64,000 nt of DNA from Isoetes taiwanensis (GCA_021234155.1 JAJEKV010000004.1:1754519-1818518), one strand, 5' to 3'. Shown: positions 44,359 through 57,135, counted from the stretch's first letter. Program-made: numbers and translations. The notes: a model not told the origin generated them from the letters alone.

Positions 44359-44565
44359 TCATAGTATTGTCAGTTCAGCTCCAAGTTTTAGATTCGCTCC
44401 ATGCCATGATAGACACGGCAAGCATAGCCGATCTTTGCATGTTGAACATAATTTGGTTGCTTTTTCAGAAATCGGGGAGACTATTTTTCTACGTATCCGG
44501 ATCTTTTGCACATCTTCTACCGAGAAATCCTGTGTTTCTAAGCCCGAAGCGAGCAAAGCGGCCAT
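44359..44565 (-). CDS. Possible orphan first exon, unknown protein
   Basis: A 68-codon minus-strand frame starts MAALLASGLETQDFSVEDVQ and is preceded by leader-like sequence. It contains a Cys-rich piece (CSTCKDRLCLPCLSWHG) that could bind metal. I do not recognise the family. No continuing exon is evident in 41-44 kb. It may be a second gene fragment carried in the CACTA element or a chance ORF. Confidence 0.25.
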   Translation of the reverse strand: MAALLASGLETQDFSVEDVQKIRIRRKIVSPISEKATKLCSTCKDRLCLPCLSWHGANLKLGAELTIL

Positions 44566-44759
44566 TTGTAGTCACGGACATTGAAAATATCCTTTTGCCC
44601 TAAGAGACAATATAGAAAAGCCCTAAATCGATTTCTAGTTATGCCCTTGAAATATTTTTGAAGGGGTTGTAGCCGTAATCGTCAACATGCAAATAAAATA
44701 GAATAAGTCTTCTGCAAATGTATCCACATAAACAAAAGTACTTTTGTGCTCAACATAAT

Positions 44760-47236
44760 TTATATAGCAAAAAAGCTAAGCCACATAAACCCGAGATCCG
44801 GCCGAGATCCGAGGTGGAGTCCATCCGGCATGGCCATCCATGACCTTTGTCCAAAAGGGGAGACGCCAATCAGAAGTCGGGGAACACAGGGTGGAGGAAC
44901 ACCCGGGGAAGCATAGGGAGAGGGAACCATGCCCGGTAGGCGTGGGTTCTTGAGCCCGCCCCGGAATTCACTAACAAGGGTCGGATCAAGAGCTTTATAC
45001 CAACCATCCCGCATGCAGGCGAGAGAGTTGAGAGTTGACAGAGGGCTATCCGGCACTGTGGGGACCGTCTTGCTATCGAGAAAAGAGCACGTAATTGATT
45101 GTAACCGAGGTGTTGCATATAAATTTGTGCAAGGGGAAGATCTTCGGGATGTCCCGGATACTTCCTTATTTGTTGCAGCACTTCCGCTTGCCGGGGGAGG
45201 TAAATGATGTGCAAGCTCAGGCATGTACTCTTGATGAAGAGCGTGTGTCGAGCATGATCAGCCGTAGGGGGTTGTTATCCCCAAGCAACCATTGAAGGGT
45301 GGGGTCACCACGATAGTTACGTGGTGGCCCATCCCGAAATCTCTCCATGTATCACCCGGATAGAAATCATGAAAAATGTAAGCCATGGGCTGAACAACTC
45401 GAAGGTGATGAAACCGGATCTTAGCAAAGTGAATGAGATCAAAGACTAAAGGGCACAACAGACACCTTTGTCTTCAATAGAGAGTTCGCCAAACCAAGAA
45501 AATCTGCGGTCGCAGTGGAACATCCACGGGACCATCAGCCCCATGCCACTTGAGAAAAGAAAGAGGTGGCGGCGGGCAACCACATAATCCGTCATAGAGG
45601 AAGGAACCGGGAAATCAACAGGCGGGTTGCTAACGATTGTGATATAGCCGCCCGGTTTGGTTCGAGCCTCATCGCCAGGTGAATAGCGTCTTTGTAAGCT
45701 GTTGTTCGAGGTCCACGGATCCCGTGGTCCTTTTCTACGAAGGCGTGGCCCGGTCACGGACCCGTTTCCGAAGTGTTAACGTGAGGAGGATTGCCCGGGA
45801 GCATTGAGTCGAAGTTGGACGGCAATCTCGCGTCATCAAGAAGTTCTGTTTCAACCTCCGTAAAAGCTGATCTTGGAGGGGCGTGGTGAGAATGCATGGA
45901 GAGCTGAGCCGTCAAAGAGGCAATTTGAGCGTCCACGCCTCAGAAGGTGTTGAACTTGAGTCTTTGTAATTGTCACAAAGCTTCGGAGTACAAGGCGTCG
46001 AGCTTAGCAATATCTGTCTCCTTGTCACTAAGGAGGGTGGCTTTGGACTTGTTTTGCTCCAATAAGTCCTGAATTTTGGATTGAAGCTGAGCCTGTTGAT
46101 CTGCAAGTAGGCTGGTCTGATCCTGTGCATGTTTGAGATCTATGCGGGAACTGTAAGAGAGCCCCGTGCTTTTCTTGAAGTTGGGCTTCCAAAGTTTGAA
46201 CTTGTGCGATTTGCAGCTTGAAGGTCACTGTGAACCGCGATTCGAGGCCGCCGGGCCGCGGTGAACCCCATGCATAAGAGCTTCTTGGGATTCTTGTAAC
46301 TTTAGAGCAATGAGACTTGAGCATCCTGGCGATATTGATACAAGCGGTGACGAGGGTCTTTGTGGTGGTGGAGCCGTACTGTTGCCTTATTTGTGACGTT
46401 TGGGACACATGATGAGGACTAGAGTGCTTGGTTTTACGTAGAGGAGGAGGAGAGCGGTGACATGCGTGTCTTTGAAGGTTGACATGACCGGAAAAGAAGA
46501 AGGGCGTGAAGTGCCAACTTGGTGAGTCTTAGGAAGGGACTCACTGAAAGTGGAATTTTGAGAATGAGAGTTTGTGGGAGGAAAGTAATGACAGATGAGG
46601 GCTTGAAGATGGCCTCCCACAGAAGTTTCAGAGGTAGAAGTGGCAGCCCGAAGACGGTCTACTTCTTGGAGAAGACGGTAGAACAACAACTGGGGCCAAT
46701 CAATGTGGTGTTGGGAGCGAGTAGCAGTGATCACCATATTATAGAAAGGCTTATTGATATGGGTGTTCTTGATAGAATACCCAAGGTACTTGCGCCACAG
46801 AAACTTAACAAAAATTTCATGGGGCTTGTCAATATTTGTCAGGCGATGCACATTTGCGTGATAGGCAGGGGCACCAAACTCAGTGACATCTAGATCCTGT
46901 ATGGCAGACCAAGATAAACAAGGGGTCTGCAAAGGGATATGAAATACCTCAGAAATTAGGTGTTGGGTCAGTGAAATGGTGGTGCCATCGACCACTGTAG
47001 TGTAGCCATTCGGGCTGTTGACGATGTGAGCGATGAACTGCTTCAACTGGTCGGGATTTGGAGCCGGAAGGTCCATTTGTGAAAATCATTAAAGCTTCGG
47101 CGCGCTCGCGACTTCCACGATTTCGGGCCAACAAGGGCTTCACGGAAAGTGGGCGTCAAGAAAGATAATCGACCGGCTTCGAAAAGAGCGGTTCCCAGGA
47201 AGCGAGTTGAAGTGTAGGAAATTTTGGAGCAGCCAT
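44760..47236 (-). pseudogene. Extra ORF of the gypsy element downstream of integrase
   Basis: The likely start is at 47236 (MAAPKFPTLQLASWEPLF). The best segment (47076-46387) has IVNSPNGYTTVVDGTTISL, HLISEVFHIP and HEIFVKFLWRKYLGYS. These resemble the plant-mobile-domain or 'plant transposon protein' ORFs found in some plant retrotransposons. Downstream (46140-45960) is a Gln/Lys-rich coiled coil (LLADQQAQLQSKIQDLLEQN), followed by Pro-rich sequence and less certain frames to 44760. Frame changes are frequent. Function is unknown; same strand and order argue for membership in the element. Confidence 0.5.
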
Positions 47237-48269
47237 GGCAAAGAGCTTCAAAAGAACGGTGATGCAAGGCAAAGAGCGGAGAAGGAGGGGATCGAAGGGC
47301 GAAGGCGGGCTATGAGAGAGCAAAAGGTTTAGGGGCGCATAAAATGGAGGCGAAGAGGTATGATGAGGGAAGGCTGCAACCGTTGATGGTGCGGTGTCAA
47401 AAATGCCAAGGAGGGATTGAGAGGCAAAAATTTGGCTAAGTCCCCAAACAACAAAGGGAGAAGCAATGAGCGGTGGAGATGAGGTGAGAGAATGATGGGA
47501 TGTGACAGGTGGCCAAAGGACACACATTAATGTTCGACGGGCGTGAAAAGAAGGAATGGCATTTAATGCTGGCAACGCGAAGAGGGATATCATTAAAACG
47601 GAGGTGTTAGAAGGTACTATGGCTAGATATGCGGCGGGGGAAAAAGATTCTTATTTTAGAAAACGACCTTGCATTGCAACCACGTTGGCTTAATTTTGAT
47701 TGGTCCCCGTTGACAAGGAGTTCCTCGGTTGGCTATATAAGACAAACAGGGAGTGAAGCGAACATCGATGGCTTCGGCATGGCGGGCTTTGGTTTGAGCG
47801 AAGGCACTATGCCCACTAACCGTCGAGTGGATTACGCAAGATGGATTATCCGGACTCTGGCGCTGCCACAATCGTGGCCTGAAAATGGATGGTGGTGTGT
47901 CGGGATGGTGAACATCCCGTCAGAAGACCAACGGGATGGAGGTGGTTACGCACCTTTTTGGGACCCCGAAAGAACCTCTACCACCTCCTCCGCATCACCT
48001 CTCAAGCCCAGAACCACGAGTAGAGGGTTTTTCTTCTTAGGTTTTAGTAGATAGGGCTCACGAGCCCGTTTTGTATATATAAGGCGGTGCCCTTAGCGAA
48101 AAAGCGGGAACGTGCCCACATTTTGTAAAATTTCCACCTATAATATAATATGCCTTTTTTAGTCACTATCTCATTTGTGTTTGCATCTTGAAATCAGATC
48201 GTTTGTTGATTTTCACTTCTTTGTGGTATGAAATGTTTTGAGGCGAAAGCCATTAACTTGATATAGGTA

Positions 48270-49220
48270 ATGGAGTTCCATCTAACTCAGCCATTTGGAA
48301 ACGGCGGGTTGAACCACTTGAACTATTTGATAAGGGCCAAACCATGAAACTTAAGCTTAGGAAAATTTTTGTACCGAGAATCATAAAGAAGAACCAAATC
48401 TCCTTCTTTGAATGTTTTTGTCTTCATACGTTTGTCATGTAGAGATTTTTGCAACCGTTGTCCATGAAGAACACGAATATAAGCATCCCTTCTAAGTTCA
48501 TCCAACTGTTCCAATTGATAAACCCTTTCTTTGAGTGCAGCAGGCGGATTATGGGCAGTAGCCAGTTGAAAACGGAGAGTGGGGAGAATGTACTCAAAAG
48601 GCATGAGAGCTTCTTGACCATAAACCAATTTGAAAGGAGTGTGACCAGTAGCTATTTTGAAACAAGTATTGTAAGCCCAAAGAACAGTAGGAAGCTTGGT
48701 TTGCCAGTCAGTGCGAGAAGCGTCACAAATTTTCTTGAGAATTGTGACCAGAGTTTTGTTGGTGCTTTCTGCCAAACCATTCCCTTGAGGATAGTAAGGT
48801 GTGCTCTTGTGATGATGTATCAGGAGATAATCCGTCAGCTCCTTGATGGTATGATTGATAAAGTGGACACCACGATCAGCGACCAGCTACGTGGGGCAGC
48901 GAATCGCGTGATGATTTGTTGATAGATAACCTTAGCCATTTTGTCTTGGCCGGCGCGGTGTTATGCGGAAGTCGCATAAAGCTTCCGCCCATTTGGTAGC
49001 GTGGTCGGTGAGAACCGAATGTAGCGAAGCGCGGGTGTGCCGGAGGAGGATCGATGGGTCCCACAAAATCCATTCCCCATTTTTGAAGGGAAGTGGCGTG
49101 GCGGCCGGCGTCAAGGGAAGAGCGTCCGCGGGCGTGGGCGTCCCCACACGCTGGCAAGCATCATACGCGTCTTGGCGTGGGCGTGGCGTCTTTGAAGAAG
49201 CGTGGGCCAAAATAACCAGC
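48270..49220 (-). pseudogene. Gypsy integrase
   Basis: Starts with the remains of the zinc-finger region (DACQR) and then WGMDFVGPI, the usual start of the catalytic core. The middle is frame-broken. The C-terminal half is readable at 48775-48323: AESTNKTLVTILKKICD, TDWQTKLPTVLWAYNT, GHTPFKLVYGQEALMPFE and then FKEGDLVLLYDSR. A C-terminal FHGLALIKWFGPYQI lies where the GPY/F module belongs. No chromodomain is visible. Confidence 0.75.
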
Positions 49221-50746
49221 AAGAAGGATTTTTGCGTGCCGTGGTGTCACCATGAAAATGACCACCACCGAGCCCTTCATGGGCTTCTCGAACAATATCG
49301 GGACCTCATGAGGTAGAACCACAACCGTCGAAGGATGGTATCCTTACCCTTTTTTGTAAAGATGTCCTGCAACCATGGTGTAGTCACGGACTTCACGGAG
49401 AAATTGATGACGACGGGATTGTCGTTTTGCATGAGAGGCGTCATGTCCTCTCGGTGGAAGAGCGCTGTGAGGAGAATGCTGCTGAAAGTCATGGAACCAA
49501 TGTGGTGTTGCCGTCAAAAAAAGAGTTGAGCATCGGGGAAAGGCGCCCGAGACTCCGGTGGAGGGATCATCATCCGTGTGGATGCGTGAAAGATAATCCG
49601 GGACAACGTGAGATTTTGCCGCCTTGTGAACAATTTCAAAGGGGCAAATTCTTGGAGAAGAAGGACCCATCGAGCAATGCGGCCCGTGGGCGTGGATTTG
49701 TTGATCAAATAAAGGAGTGCTTGGTGGTCTACAAAGAATTTGATCTCATTTGCCTAAAAGATAGTGACGGAAGCGTTGGACCTGAGAAAATTAAACCCAA
49801 GGCTTCACGCGCTACGTGGCGAAGTAGTTGCGCTTTCAGTAATTGAGTTTCCTATTTGGCGATATCTGTTTGGTTTGTCGATTGCAGCGATCATATTCTT
49901 GAGAAAGAACGGCTCCAATAGCAAACGTAGAGACATCGACATGAACATGAAAGGGCTTGTCCCATTGAGGAGGAACAAGAAGCAGGGGCCCGAGTAAGCA
50001 AGAGCTTTAAGCGTTGGAAAGCATCATCCGCTGGGAATTCCAAGCCCGGGTGGATTCATCACCCGTGAGTTTATGAATGGGATGCAATGGCTGCTAGTCC
50101 GGGAATGAAAGTGGAGTAATAATTGACCTTACCCAAGAAAGAGCGTGTTTCCTTGATATTGGCTGGTGCTTGAGCCTTGAGCACCACGGTGATTTTGGCG
50201 GGGATCGGTGGTGATACACCTTTTGCCGACAACATGTCCCAAGAACACTGAAGTGGCGCCAAAAGGTGCATTTCTCGATTGAGACTAATGGGACTCATCA
50301 CATTTCTGAAAGACGAGTTCCAATTTATCCAAATGGTCAGCCATGGAACTGTGAGGCAGAGAAGTCATCTTGAAAAATTTGCAAGAAGGGATTTTTAATT
50401 TGCAAGAAGGGATTTTCCTTCATAAAATCATGGAAAAAAGAGCATGATCTGTTGAAGCGTGGATGGGGAGTTTGATAATCAAAAGGAACCACCTTGTAGG
50501 CAAAAGTGCCCTGGGGTGGTGAAGGTAGTCTTGAGTTGATCAGATTCTTTGATTGAGATCGATTGTAGCCGGAAAAACCATCCATGAAGGAGTACATCTC
50601 ATGTCCAGCAACCTCTTCGAACCCACGGTGCGTGAAGGAAGTGGAAAATGATCACGCTCCGTGGCACGATTGAGTTTTTGGTAGTCCACATAAAACGCGG
50701 ATCTTACCATTGTGTTTTGAGTGCAATGGCGATGGGGCTCACCCAT
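49221..50746 (-). pseudogene. Gypsy reverse transcriptase and RNase H
   Basis: RT pieces: VDYQKLNRATERDHFPLP near 50690; FMDGFSGYNR near 50590 (motif A, D present); GTFAYKVVPF near 50500; IFQDDFSAS near 50350 (motif C as FQDD rather than YxDD); and SFLGKVNYYSTFIPGL near 50130. RNase H begins with FHVHVDVSTFAIGAVL near 49950. Short insertions are visible, such as a doubled NPFLQIK segment near 50380-50420. Many frameshifts. Confidence 0.75.
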
Positions 50747-51289
50747 TGAGAATGTTTGACCTCATAGATCAAACCTGCAGCAAAGGAGTTTGTCAATTTC
50801 CGCCTTTGGCGATCGCGGTAATTGGGGTTGAGCCGATCGGTATCGTTGCTAGACTGGGCGTGCATCAGACTTGGTAGGAATGGTGAGTTCCCCCAAGGTT
50901 TTGTCGATCCCCCGAAGATCTCTGTAGCTCCAGGCAAAAATGTGTTTGAACTTTTTGAAGAGCGTGACGGCCCTGTTACGATAGGGTGTCGGAAGATTTT
51001 GCGACGGACAGGACGGTGATTGTTGCCTACGTCCACAATCTCGACTTCAGGAGTCTGAATATGGGGGATAACTTCTGTGTCCTGGACAATATGAGCAGGA
51101 GGTTGAAGCATAATAGGATGCGTGGCACTCTGCGTGGTGAAAAAGAGAGGGTGCTGAGTTTCATCAAGCAGAGGTTGCTTCATAACAGCGTGTACATCTA
51201 CAGGAGCGGCAGGAGGTTCAGCATCTGAAAAGTGATCAACACGTTGGATTCGATTGCAAGGAGCCAGGTAAGGGTCAAGCAAAGCAGCC

Positions 51290-52470
51290 ACAGCCTGGTC
51301 CTGATCAAGAGTCATTTCGCCCCAAGGATCAGCATATTCGGGGTAGGATGACAGAGGCAGACTCGCTGGTGGAGCCTGAACTTGATAGATATTCTGGGCG
51401 TCCTCAGAATCGGTGTCGGAGAGAGAGGGTTCAGCATTGTCGACGGAAATGATTTTGCCTGTTTCCAAATCCATGGTGGCATTGAGGTAACCATCGTGTT
51501 GACTAAGCGATCCGGGCCCGGTAATGGATACTCTTGGCTGGCGGAGAAAGGTCTGCCGACCAACATTTCATAATCACACGGATCTTATGACCTTCCAAAC
51601 ACCACATTCCAAGGGGAATCTAAGATCACCAATGTTGATGTGAAGAAGAGGCGTGACGCCTTGAGGTCGCATGATATGGCCATTGCATGGAATAATTTAA
51701 GGGCTAAACTTAGCTATTTGGCGATTTTTTAGCATATTTTTGAAAAAAATTGGCTAAAGTAAATGGAAAAATTTGGAAAAAAAATAATAATTTTAGCTTA
51801 ACTTTTTTCGGGACTGCACCAACCCTAGAGCTCTTTAGCCAAATGCTAGAAAGTAAGAGAGTCAAATTTTGTATTTTTTAGCTAAACCATAGAAACTTTT
51901 AGAATGAAGTTCGAGCTAGTTTAGCTAACATCATTCTAGTTTATAAGAAATATGTGGTTAATAGTTTAGATTCTAGTATTATAAATTAATTTGAGTCCTA
52001 GACTTTGCTAATTAGCATTATTTTAGAATGTTTTCACAAAGAAAATGACTAAAATAAGTGGAAACAATTGAAAAAAAGTATAGTATTTTGGCTTAATATT
52101 TTTTATTGGCCACACCATAGAAATTTTTGGGATGATGTTTGGGTTAGTTTAGCTAAATGCTAGAAAGTATGAGAGGAAAAATTGTAGAATTTAGCTAAAC
52201 TACAGAAAGTATTGAGATTAATATCGAGCAAGTTTAGCTAAAGTTATTCTGGCTAATAAAAAATATGTGATTAGTAATTTATTCCCTGGGCCATTGGCCA
52301 ATTTGATGTCATATGGGGCACGATAGAGTTGTTTGATGCCCATTTGTTTGCGGAGTTTGTCCGTGATGAGATTGACAGCTACCTCATCAATTTGAACATG
52401 ATTGACTAGTTGATTGCCCACCGTGGCATGTACCACGGGTGTAGAGGTAGCAAACAGCCCCAACCCGGTC
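51290..52470 (-). pseudogene. Gypsy aspartic protease region, interrupted
   Basis: Upstream half (52463-52297): VVHATVGNQLVNHVQIDE, VNLITDKLRKQMGI and IKLANG. Downstream half (below 51678) continues with HIMRPQGVTPLLHINIGD and DYEMLVGRPF. The interruption is the hAT MITE. Taking out the MITE and one target copy leaves the frame continuous across the junction. The active-site Asp-Thr/Ser-Gly is not intact (IDEVAVN), consistent with decay. Confidence 0.7.
51686..52288. mobile_element. hAT-type MITE (603 bp) in the gypsy protease region
   Basis: Flanked by a perfect 8-bp target duplication GGCCATTG (51678-51685 and 52289-52296), diagnostic of hAT. Terminal inverted repeats: CATGGAATAA at the left, CAGGGAATAA (reverse strand) at the right. 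The interior is very AT-rich and carries many TTTAGCTAAA-like motifs in both orientations, probably subterminal transposase sites. No coding capacity. Confidence 0.9.
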
Positions 52471-52984
52471 GGGAGGGGTGGCTGGTCCTTGAGAGCGGGG
52501 CGAGTTTCAAAATCGTGGCAAGACTTAGAGGAATTTTGATTTTGCCAGCTCTTCTTGGAGTTCGAGGCACATGAGAAAAGGATCTGCGGGATCCATTGGG
52601 TTCTGGAGTCGCGTGGTAAGGAAGCAAAGAACTTCTTTGAGTAGGTCTACCTCGGCGGCCGATATTTGGATATGGTCGAGGCGTGGAGGTTGAGACATGG
52701 AAGGTGCTTCTTGTCTTTGTTGAGCTCTAGTGGTGGCATGAACATTAATAGCGCGTGTGGCCTTCGGCTTGCATGAGGTTCAAAATGCTTTGGCGAACTT
52801 TAGGCATAACATGCGGCATGAGTTTCTCAAGTCGGGTGCAAAGTGAACCTTTTTGCTTCTTCATGAGGAATGGTGTCGACAAACAAAAGGCGGGTTGCGT
52901 GCCATTAGGAATAATGGTTAAGGGGCGTGGCATACAGTGCAGCGTGAAACCAAACCAACCCAATTTGATGGCTGGACGGGAGGA

Positions 52985-54571
52985 TTAAGAGCACGAAAAA
53001 TTTCTTCGTGCTTGTTGATCCATCGAGGTTGATTGGCGGGGAGCTGGTTGATAGCGTGATTCCGAGGGGCGGCGAGGTGGCTTCAGAAGAACGGGGCGTG
53101 GGCCTTGTTTGCCATTAGCAATCGAGTTGGTAAGCCGTGGCGGACCGATGTGGTCTGATTTGTGCGAAGCTGCACGAACTTGTGGAAGTTGAGGACCGTG
53201 GTGGTGGTATGACCCCATTCTTGGCGGTGATAACATGCGCGAAGCTTTCGAAGGATCAAAAGGAGGACGTGTGTTGGGTCCCCGTTGTTGCTCCTGTTGC
53301 TGATAGAGTTGATTGGGTTGCGCCTGCAGTGGTGGCTGCTGATATGGCGATTGGTGCTGAGGTGTGGTTTGCACTTGATAAACCATTTTGTTGCGGAAAG
53401 GTGTAGGATGAGTGCGAGTGCACTCTTCCGTGGCATGATTGCACATGTTGCATCTTTTACAATGAGGCGGGCCATTGGTGGAGTTGCACTCATTCGCCAA
53501 GTGGCCTTGATATTTGCAGATATGGCACCAAATCTGACTGCGCTGCGGATTGGCGTGTTGAGGTTGAACAGCAGTCTGGGGAACCATGACGGGCGGAATG
53601 AAAGGGAGCTCCTGAAGAGCCACGCCACGGGAGGAAACATTGACTGAGTAATTGACAAGATCGATAGCTTTGCTCAAAGTCTTGGGCGCGGTATTGATCA
53701 TGAGTCGGATAGGCGGAGGAAGTCCTTGGAGAAACCGGACCAAGATCCGGCTCGTGTGGGGTACTCCTTGAGTTCTTTGAAAGCGAATGTGAAGGCGATC
53801 CGCAAAATCCACTGGCGGAACTCGTGGGCTCTTGTTGAAGGTCATTGAGTTGCTTGAGATGAAGCTGATCATCATCCGTGGTCCCATAGTGAGAAAGAAA
53901 AGCAGTTCTCATTTCTGACCAATCTTGTTTCCAGTGGCTTTTGTTGGACATGAGCCATTGATGAGGGGAACCACGCAGCGTTGTGGAAAAGATGTGAAAT
54001 TTCAGTTGAGGTTGCGCATGACCATTCAGGACAGCCAGAGCCTCAAATTCTTCCATGTGGGCTTGAGCACTTTGGTCTAAGGGTTTGCCTTTCGTGTTGC
54101 CAAAGGTGGGATAAGTCAGCTTAAGGGTCCGAAAGGTAGAGGTAAAAGTCTTTGGGCTGGGACGGGGAACATGATAGTGAGGATATTGAGGTGGAGTTGG
54201 AGGTGGTATGGTCTTTGGAAAGACCTTTGAAGGGGTGGCTGAGGTGGAGAATCTTGGAGGTGCACGATCATTGGGTTTGAGGTCTGTAAGATTGTAAACA
54301 GGAAGAGCGGTGGGAAAGGTAGGGAAGGGAAATTCACGGGGAGGAGCAAAAAGAGATATGTGGATATCCCCGTCCACCCCAGTAGGAGATGATGGTTGTG
54401 AAGGCAAGAGGGTATGGCCGTAAGACGGATGGATGAAGGCATGTTCGGGGGGTATGAAAGTAAGGTTGAGCAGGTTGAGCGGATATGGCTCGATAGTGAT
54501 GAGGAGACCGAGGCCGTAGGGAGCAATGTTTGCACGCTTGAGGCGGAGAATTTGGGACGAGACATGACCAC
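52985..54571 (-). pseudogene. Gypsy gag
   Basis: The capsid-like (retrotrans_gag) part is at about 54100-53790, with LKLTYPTFGNTKGKPLDQ, HIFSTTLRGSPHQWL and WSEMRTAFLSHYG. After a frame change come two CCHC zinc knuckles: CHICKYQGHLANEC (about 53525-53484) and CKRCNMCNHATEEC (about 53462-53421). A Gln/Pro-rich tail follows. Two knuckles is within the plant gypsy range. At least two frameshifts. Confidence 0.8.
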
Positions 54572-54970
54572 GAGGGGTGGGTGTGGTGAGCCCTAGGACC
54601 GAATGTGGCCTCCCTCAATGTCATAAGCGAGATCCATACATGTCCTCTAACAGCTTCCCTTTTCGATGATGGGCTTCCAAGCGAGGCGCCGTCGGGGAAA
54701 GAAGTTCTTCGGGCGTGGAAGTTTGAGGATAGACATGGCGCAGAGAAGAAAGGAAAATCGAATCGGAGACCGCAGCTGGGCAGTGTTTGGGGTCAGGTTC
54801 GGGAACTCCACCAAGACAGCCCCTGCGGAGGACCCTTGGATCTAACGGGGAGAATCCGGGGGACTATGTCACTTGGATTTGCAAGAAAAGAACAAGAAGA
54901 AGAAAACAGAACCAAAGAGAACAATGAGAGGAAAATGATAAGCTTCCTTGATATCAATGATGAACATACA

Positions 54971-57030
54971 TGAGCTCATGAATCGAGAGAAGACGAAGAG
55001 AGACAAGACTCAAAACTCATCTATAACTCATGTGCTAGCTCTACTCATATATATAGTACAATGGCCTTTGGCCCAATATAGACACTCGACTGATCTCGGT
55101 GCCGACTCACGGAAGGAGGCCCGATTTCTGAGGAATATTGGCGGTGCCTCTTGAAGTGCCTAGAATCACTTATTGACCGACGAAGCAGGTGGTGGGCCGA
55201 TTCACTTGTCCGAGCGGCGCCTCTCTTGTGGATGGACGCTTGGGGCTTTATTGCGTGGTAGTGCTACTTGGTCTTCTCTTTGAGCCTTTGATGGCTGACC
55301 CGTGGTATTTGTGGATCCTTGTTCTTGACCTGGTCCGTCAGTCGTATGCATGAATAGTCCTGTACCAGGAGGCACAGGACTAACAGTTCCATGTGAGGTC
55401 CTTTGGGACCATTAGGGTCTGCAGTGGATGGGATATGATTAGTAGGCTCTATAGCATGGTTCGAGTGTTTCATGCAGGTCAAATTCCTTGATGATATGGG
55501 GATATCTACTTCCCTTTACCTTGGTTGCCTGCAAGTTTATTGGCTTCCTCTTTTCTCCCCCCTTTTTTTTTGTGTGTGTGTGTTGGGGGGTTAACCCTCT
55601 CTAGAGGCTTTCGTGCCCTCCCTCTTGCATAGTATGTGGAGCTTGTCATTGGATTTGGATGTTGCTATTTGAGCGTGCTTTGGTTTGCTTTGGTTTGAGC
55701 GTCCTTTGTGGTTGTTGATTTGTGAGTGCCTTTGTCTGGTAGTGATGTGATTCATGCCGCATGGGTTGTTCTTGAGCATTATTTTATGGTGTGGGTTCCT
55801 AGCCTCAAGTGTGGTCCCCATGTCTTCTTCATGCGCCTCCTGATAGATTGCATCCTCGGCCATTGTGCTTGTGGGTTCTTTTATGATCCCTTTTTCCACT
55901 CCGATCACGTTTGCGAAAACCTTGTTTGCATTTTCCAACTTGCTCTAGTCAAATTCTGATAAAATGTTATTCCCATAAAATATAAAATTTCACCTAATGG
56001 TATTTTTCAACGAGGGAGATGAGGAGGGTTGAATACCAGTACAAATCCCTAGTAGATGGCCCTTTATGCTAAAAGAAACATTGGCTCCTGTTGGGGGTCA
56101 ATGCCAACAAAATTTGGGCCTGCACATAGATGCAGCTGCCTTGTAGTACATCTCCAATGGTTTCACATAATTTCAAAGTACTTAAATACGATCAAATGAA
56201 AACTTTGATCTAATGAGTTCATCTTCCATGTTTTTATAACATTCTAGAGTGAGAAGGCCTTTACCATGTTGAACGTATCCAGCAATCAACGCTCCCCAGA
56301 TACTATATCTCGGTTTCAAAATTGATCAGAGAGCTTGCATGATGTCTCAATTTCATCGCGCTTGGTTAAGTTATAATAGCTATTTCTTTTGGTGGTTTGT
56401 GTTAATAGCCATCATGGATTAACAATGCTTTCGGAATAACCACCAAATTGGTAGTGAAAGCCATGCTACAAATGACCAATTTTTAATAACACAACTGTAA
56501 TAGAAAAAGCAACATGAAAAATCACTTTGAAATTTAAACTGACATTAAAAACCACTACATTGGAAATCAATGCAATAACCATCACCATGCCTAAAACTAG
56601 AAACTTGTGTCTGGCGATGCCGGCATTAGTCATAAATGTGTGGAATGTATTATTTATGGGCATTGGTCATGGCCATATAGATTAATAAGCCTACACAAAA
56701 TCCCTTCCTGTAGCAATTTAACTACTTCATTCTAGACTTCGTGAAAGCATTTTTATAGCAGTATACTTCCAATTAATCATTGGACCAGGAATACTAGAAA
56801 AATGATCCAATGAAAGTATACTTGAAAGAAATACTTTAGCAGCTTTTTCAGGGGAACTGAGATCTGTAACATCCTTTTGGGATGCTCTGGACGCTGCCAT
56901 CTACAGCCACTGTGAACTATCGGATCTCCCAAATCTCCTATAGAATGGATGCCGGTTGCCGGTTCTAACAGACTCTTTGGGTTCGACCACCAACTTGAGG
57001 ACGACGGTAGAATGACTAGCCACAACAAGT
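54971..57030. other. Probable gypsy 5' LTR region and unidentified sequence
   Basis: On the minus strand TATATATGAG (55055-55046) could be the LTR TATA box. A (GT)n tract lies at 55572-55582. Minus-strand open segments at 55264-55482 and 55591-55938 (Lys/His-rich) are unrecognised. I could not find a matching 3' LTR, so LTR limits are unset. Confidence 0.3.
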
Positions 57031-57034
57031 TTTA

Positions 57035-57135
57035 GGCGGTCATGAGGTATATCAGTATATTCTAGCATATATCGGATCCTATAGTCCCACAGCAGGGGCT
57101 TGCCCTTAGGGGCAACAAAAAACGGACTACGATCG
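57035..57135 (-). repeat. Hairpin repeat 'GGGTTGCCCCTAGG', minus-strand copy
   Basis: On the minus strand TTTTTTGTTGCCCCTAAGGG, then AAGCCC and a decayed TATATGCTAGAATATAC region, match the repeat at 9776 and 23070. Confidence 0.6.

Larger units (their letters stand above)
44760..54970 (-). mobile_element. Ty3/gypsy retrotransposon, decayed, with extra 3' ORF region
   Basis: On the minus strand the order is gag (54.57-52.98 kb), protease, reverse transcriptase, RNase H, integrase (to 48.27 kb), then a further protein region (47.24-44.76 kb). Integrase after RT identifies Ty3/gypsy. Motifs such as FMDGFSGYN resemble the Tat/Athila branch more than chromoviruses. All frames are broken. LTR ends, PBS and PPT were not resolved. 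A 603-bp hAT MITE interrupts the protease region. A plus-strand frame at 47629-48054 lies in the gap after integrase and is probably not a gene. Confidence 0.75.

Noticed and set aside
47629-48054. 141-residue plus-strand frame with TATATATAA downstream
   Set aside because: It sits antisense in the decayed gypsy region between integrase and the extra ORF, with no recognisable motif. An LTR reading was considered, but no matching partner LTR was found.
50822-51228. Plus-strand frames across the gypsy RT/protease spacer
   Set aside because: Antisense shadows of the gypsy polyprotein.
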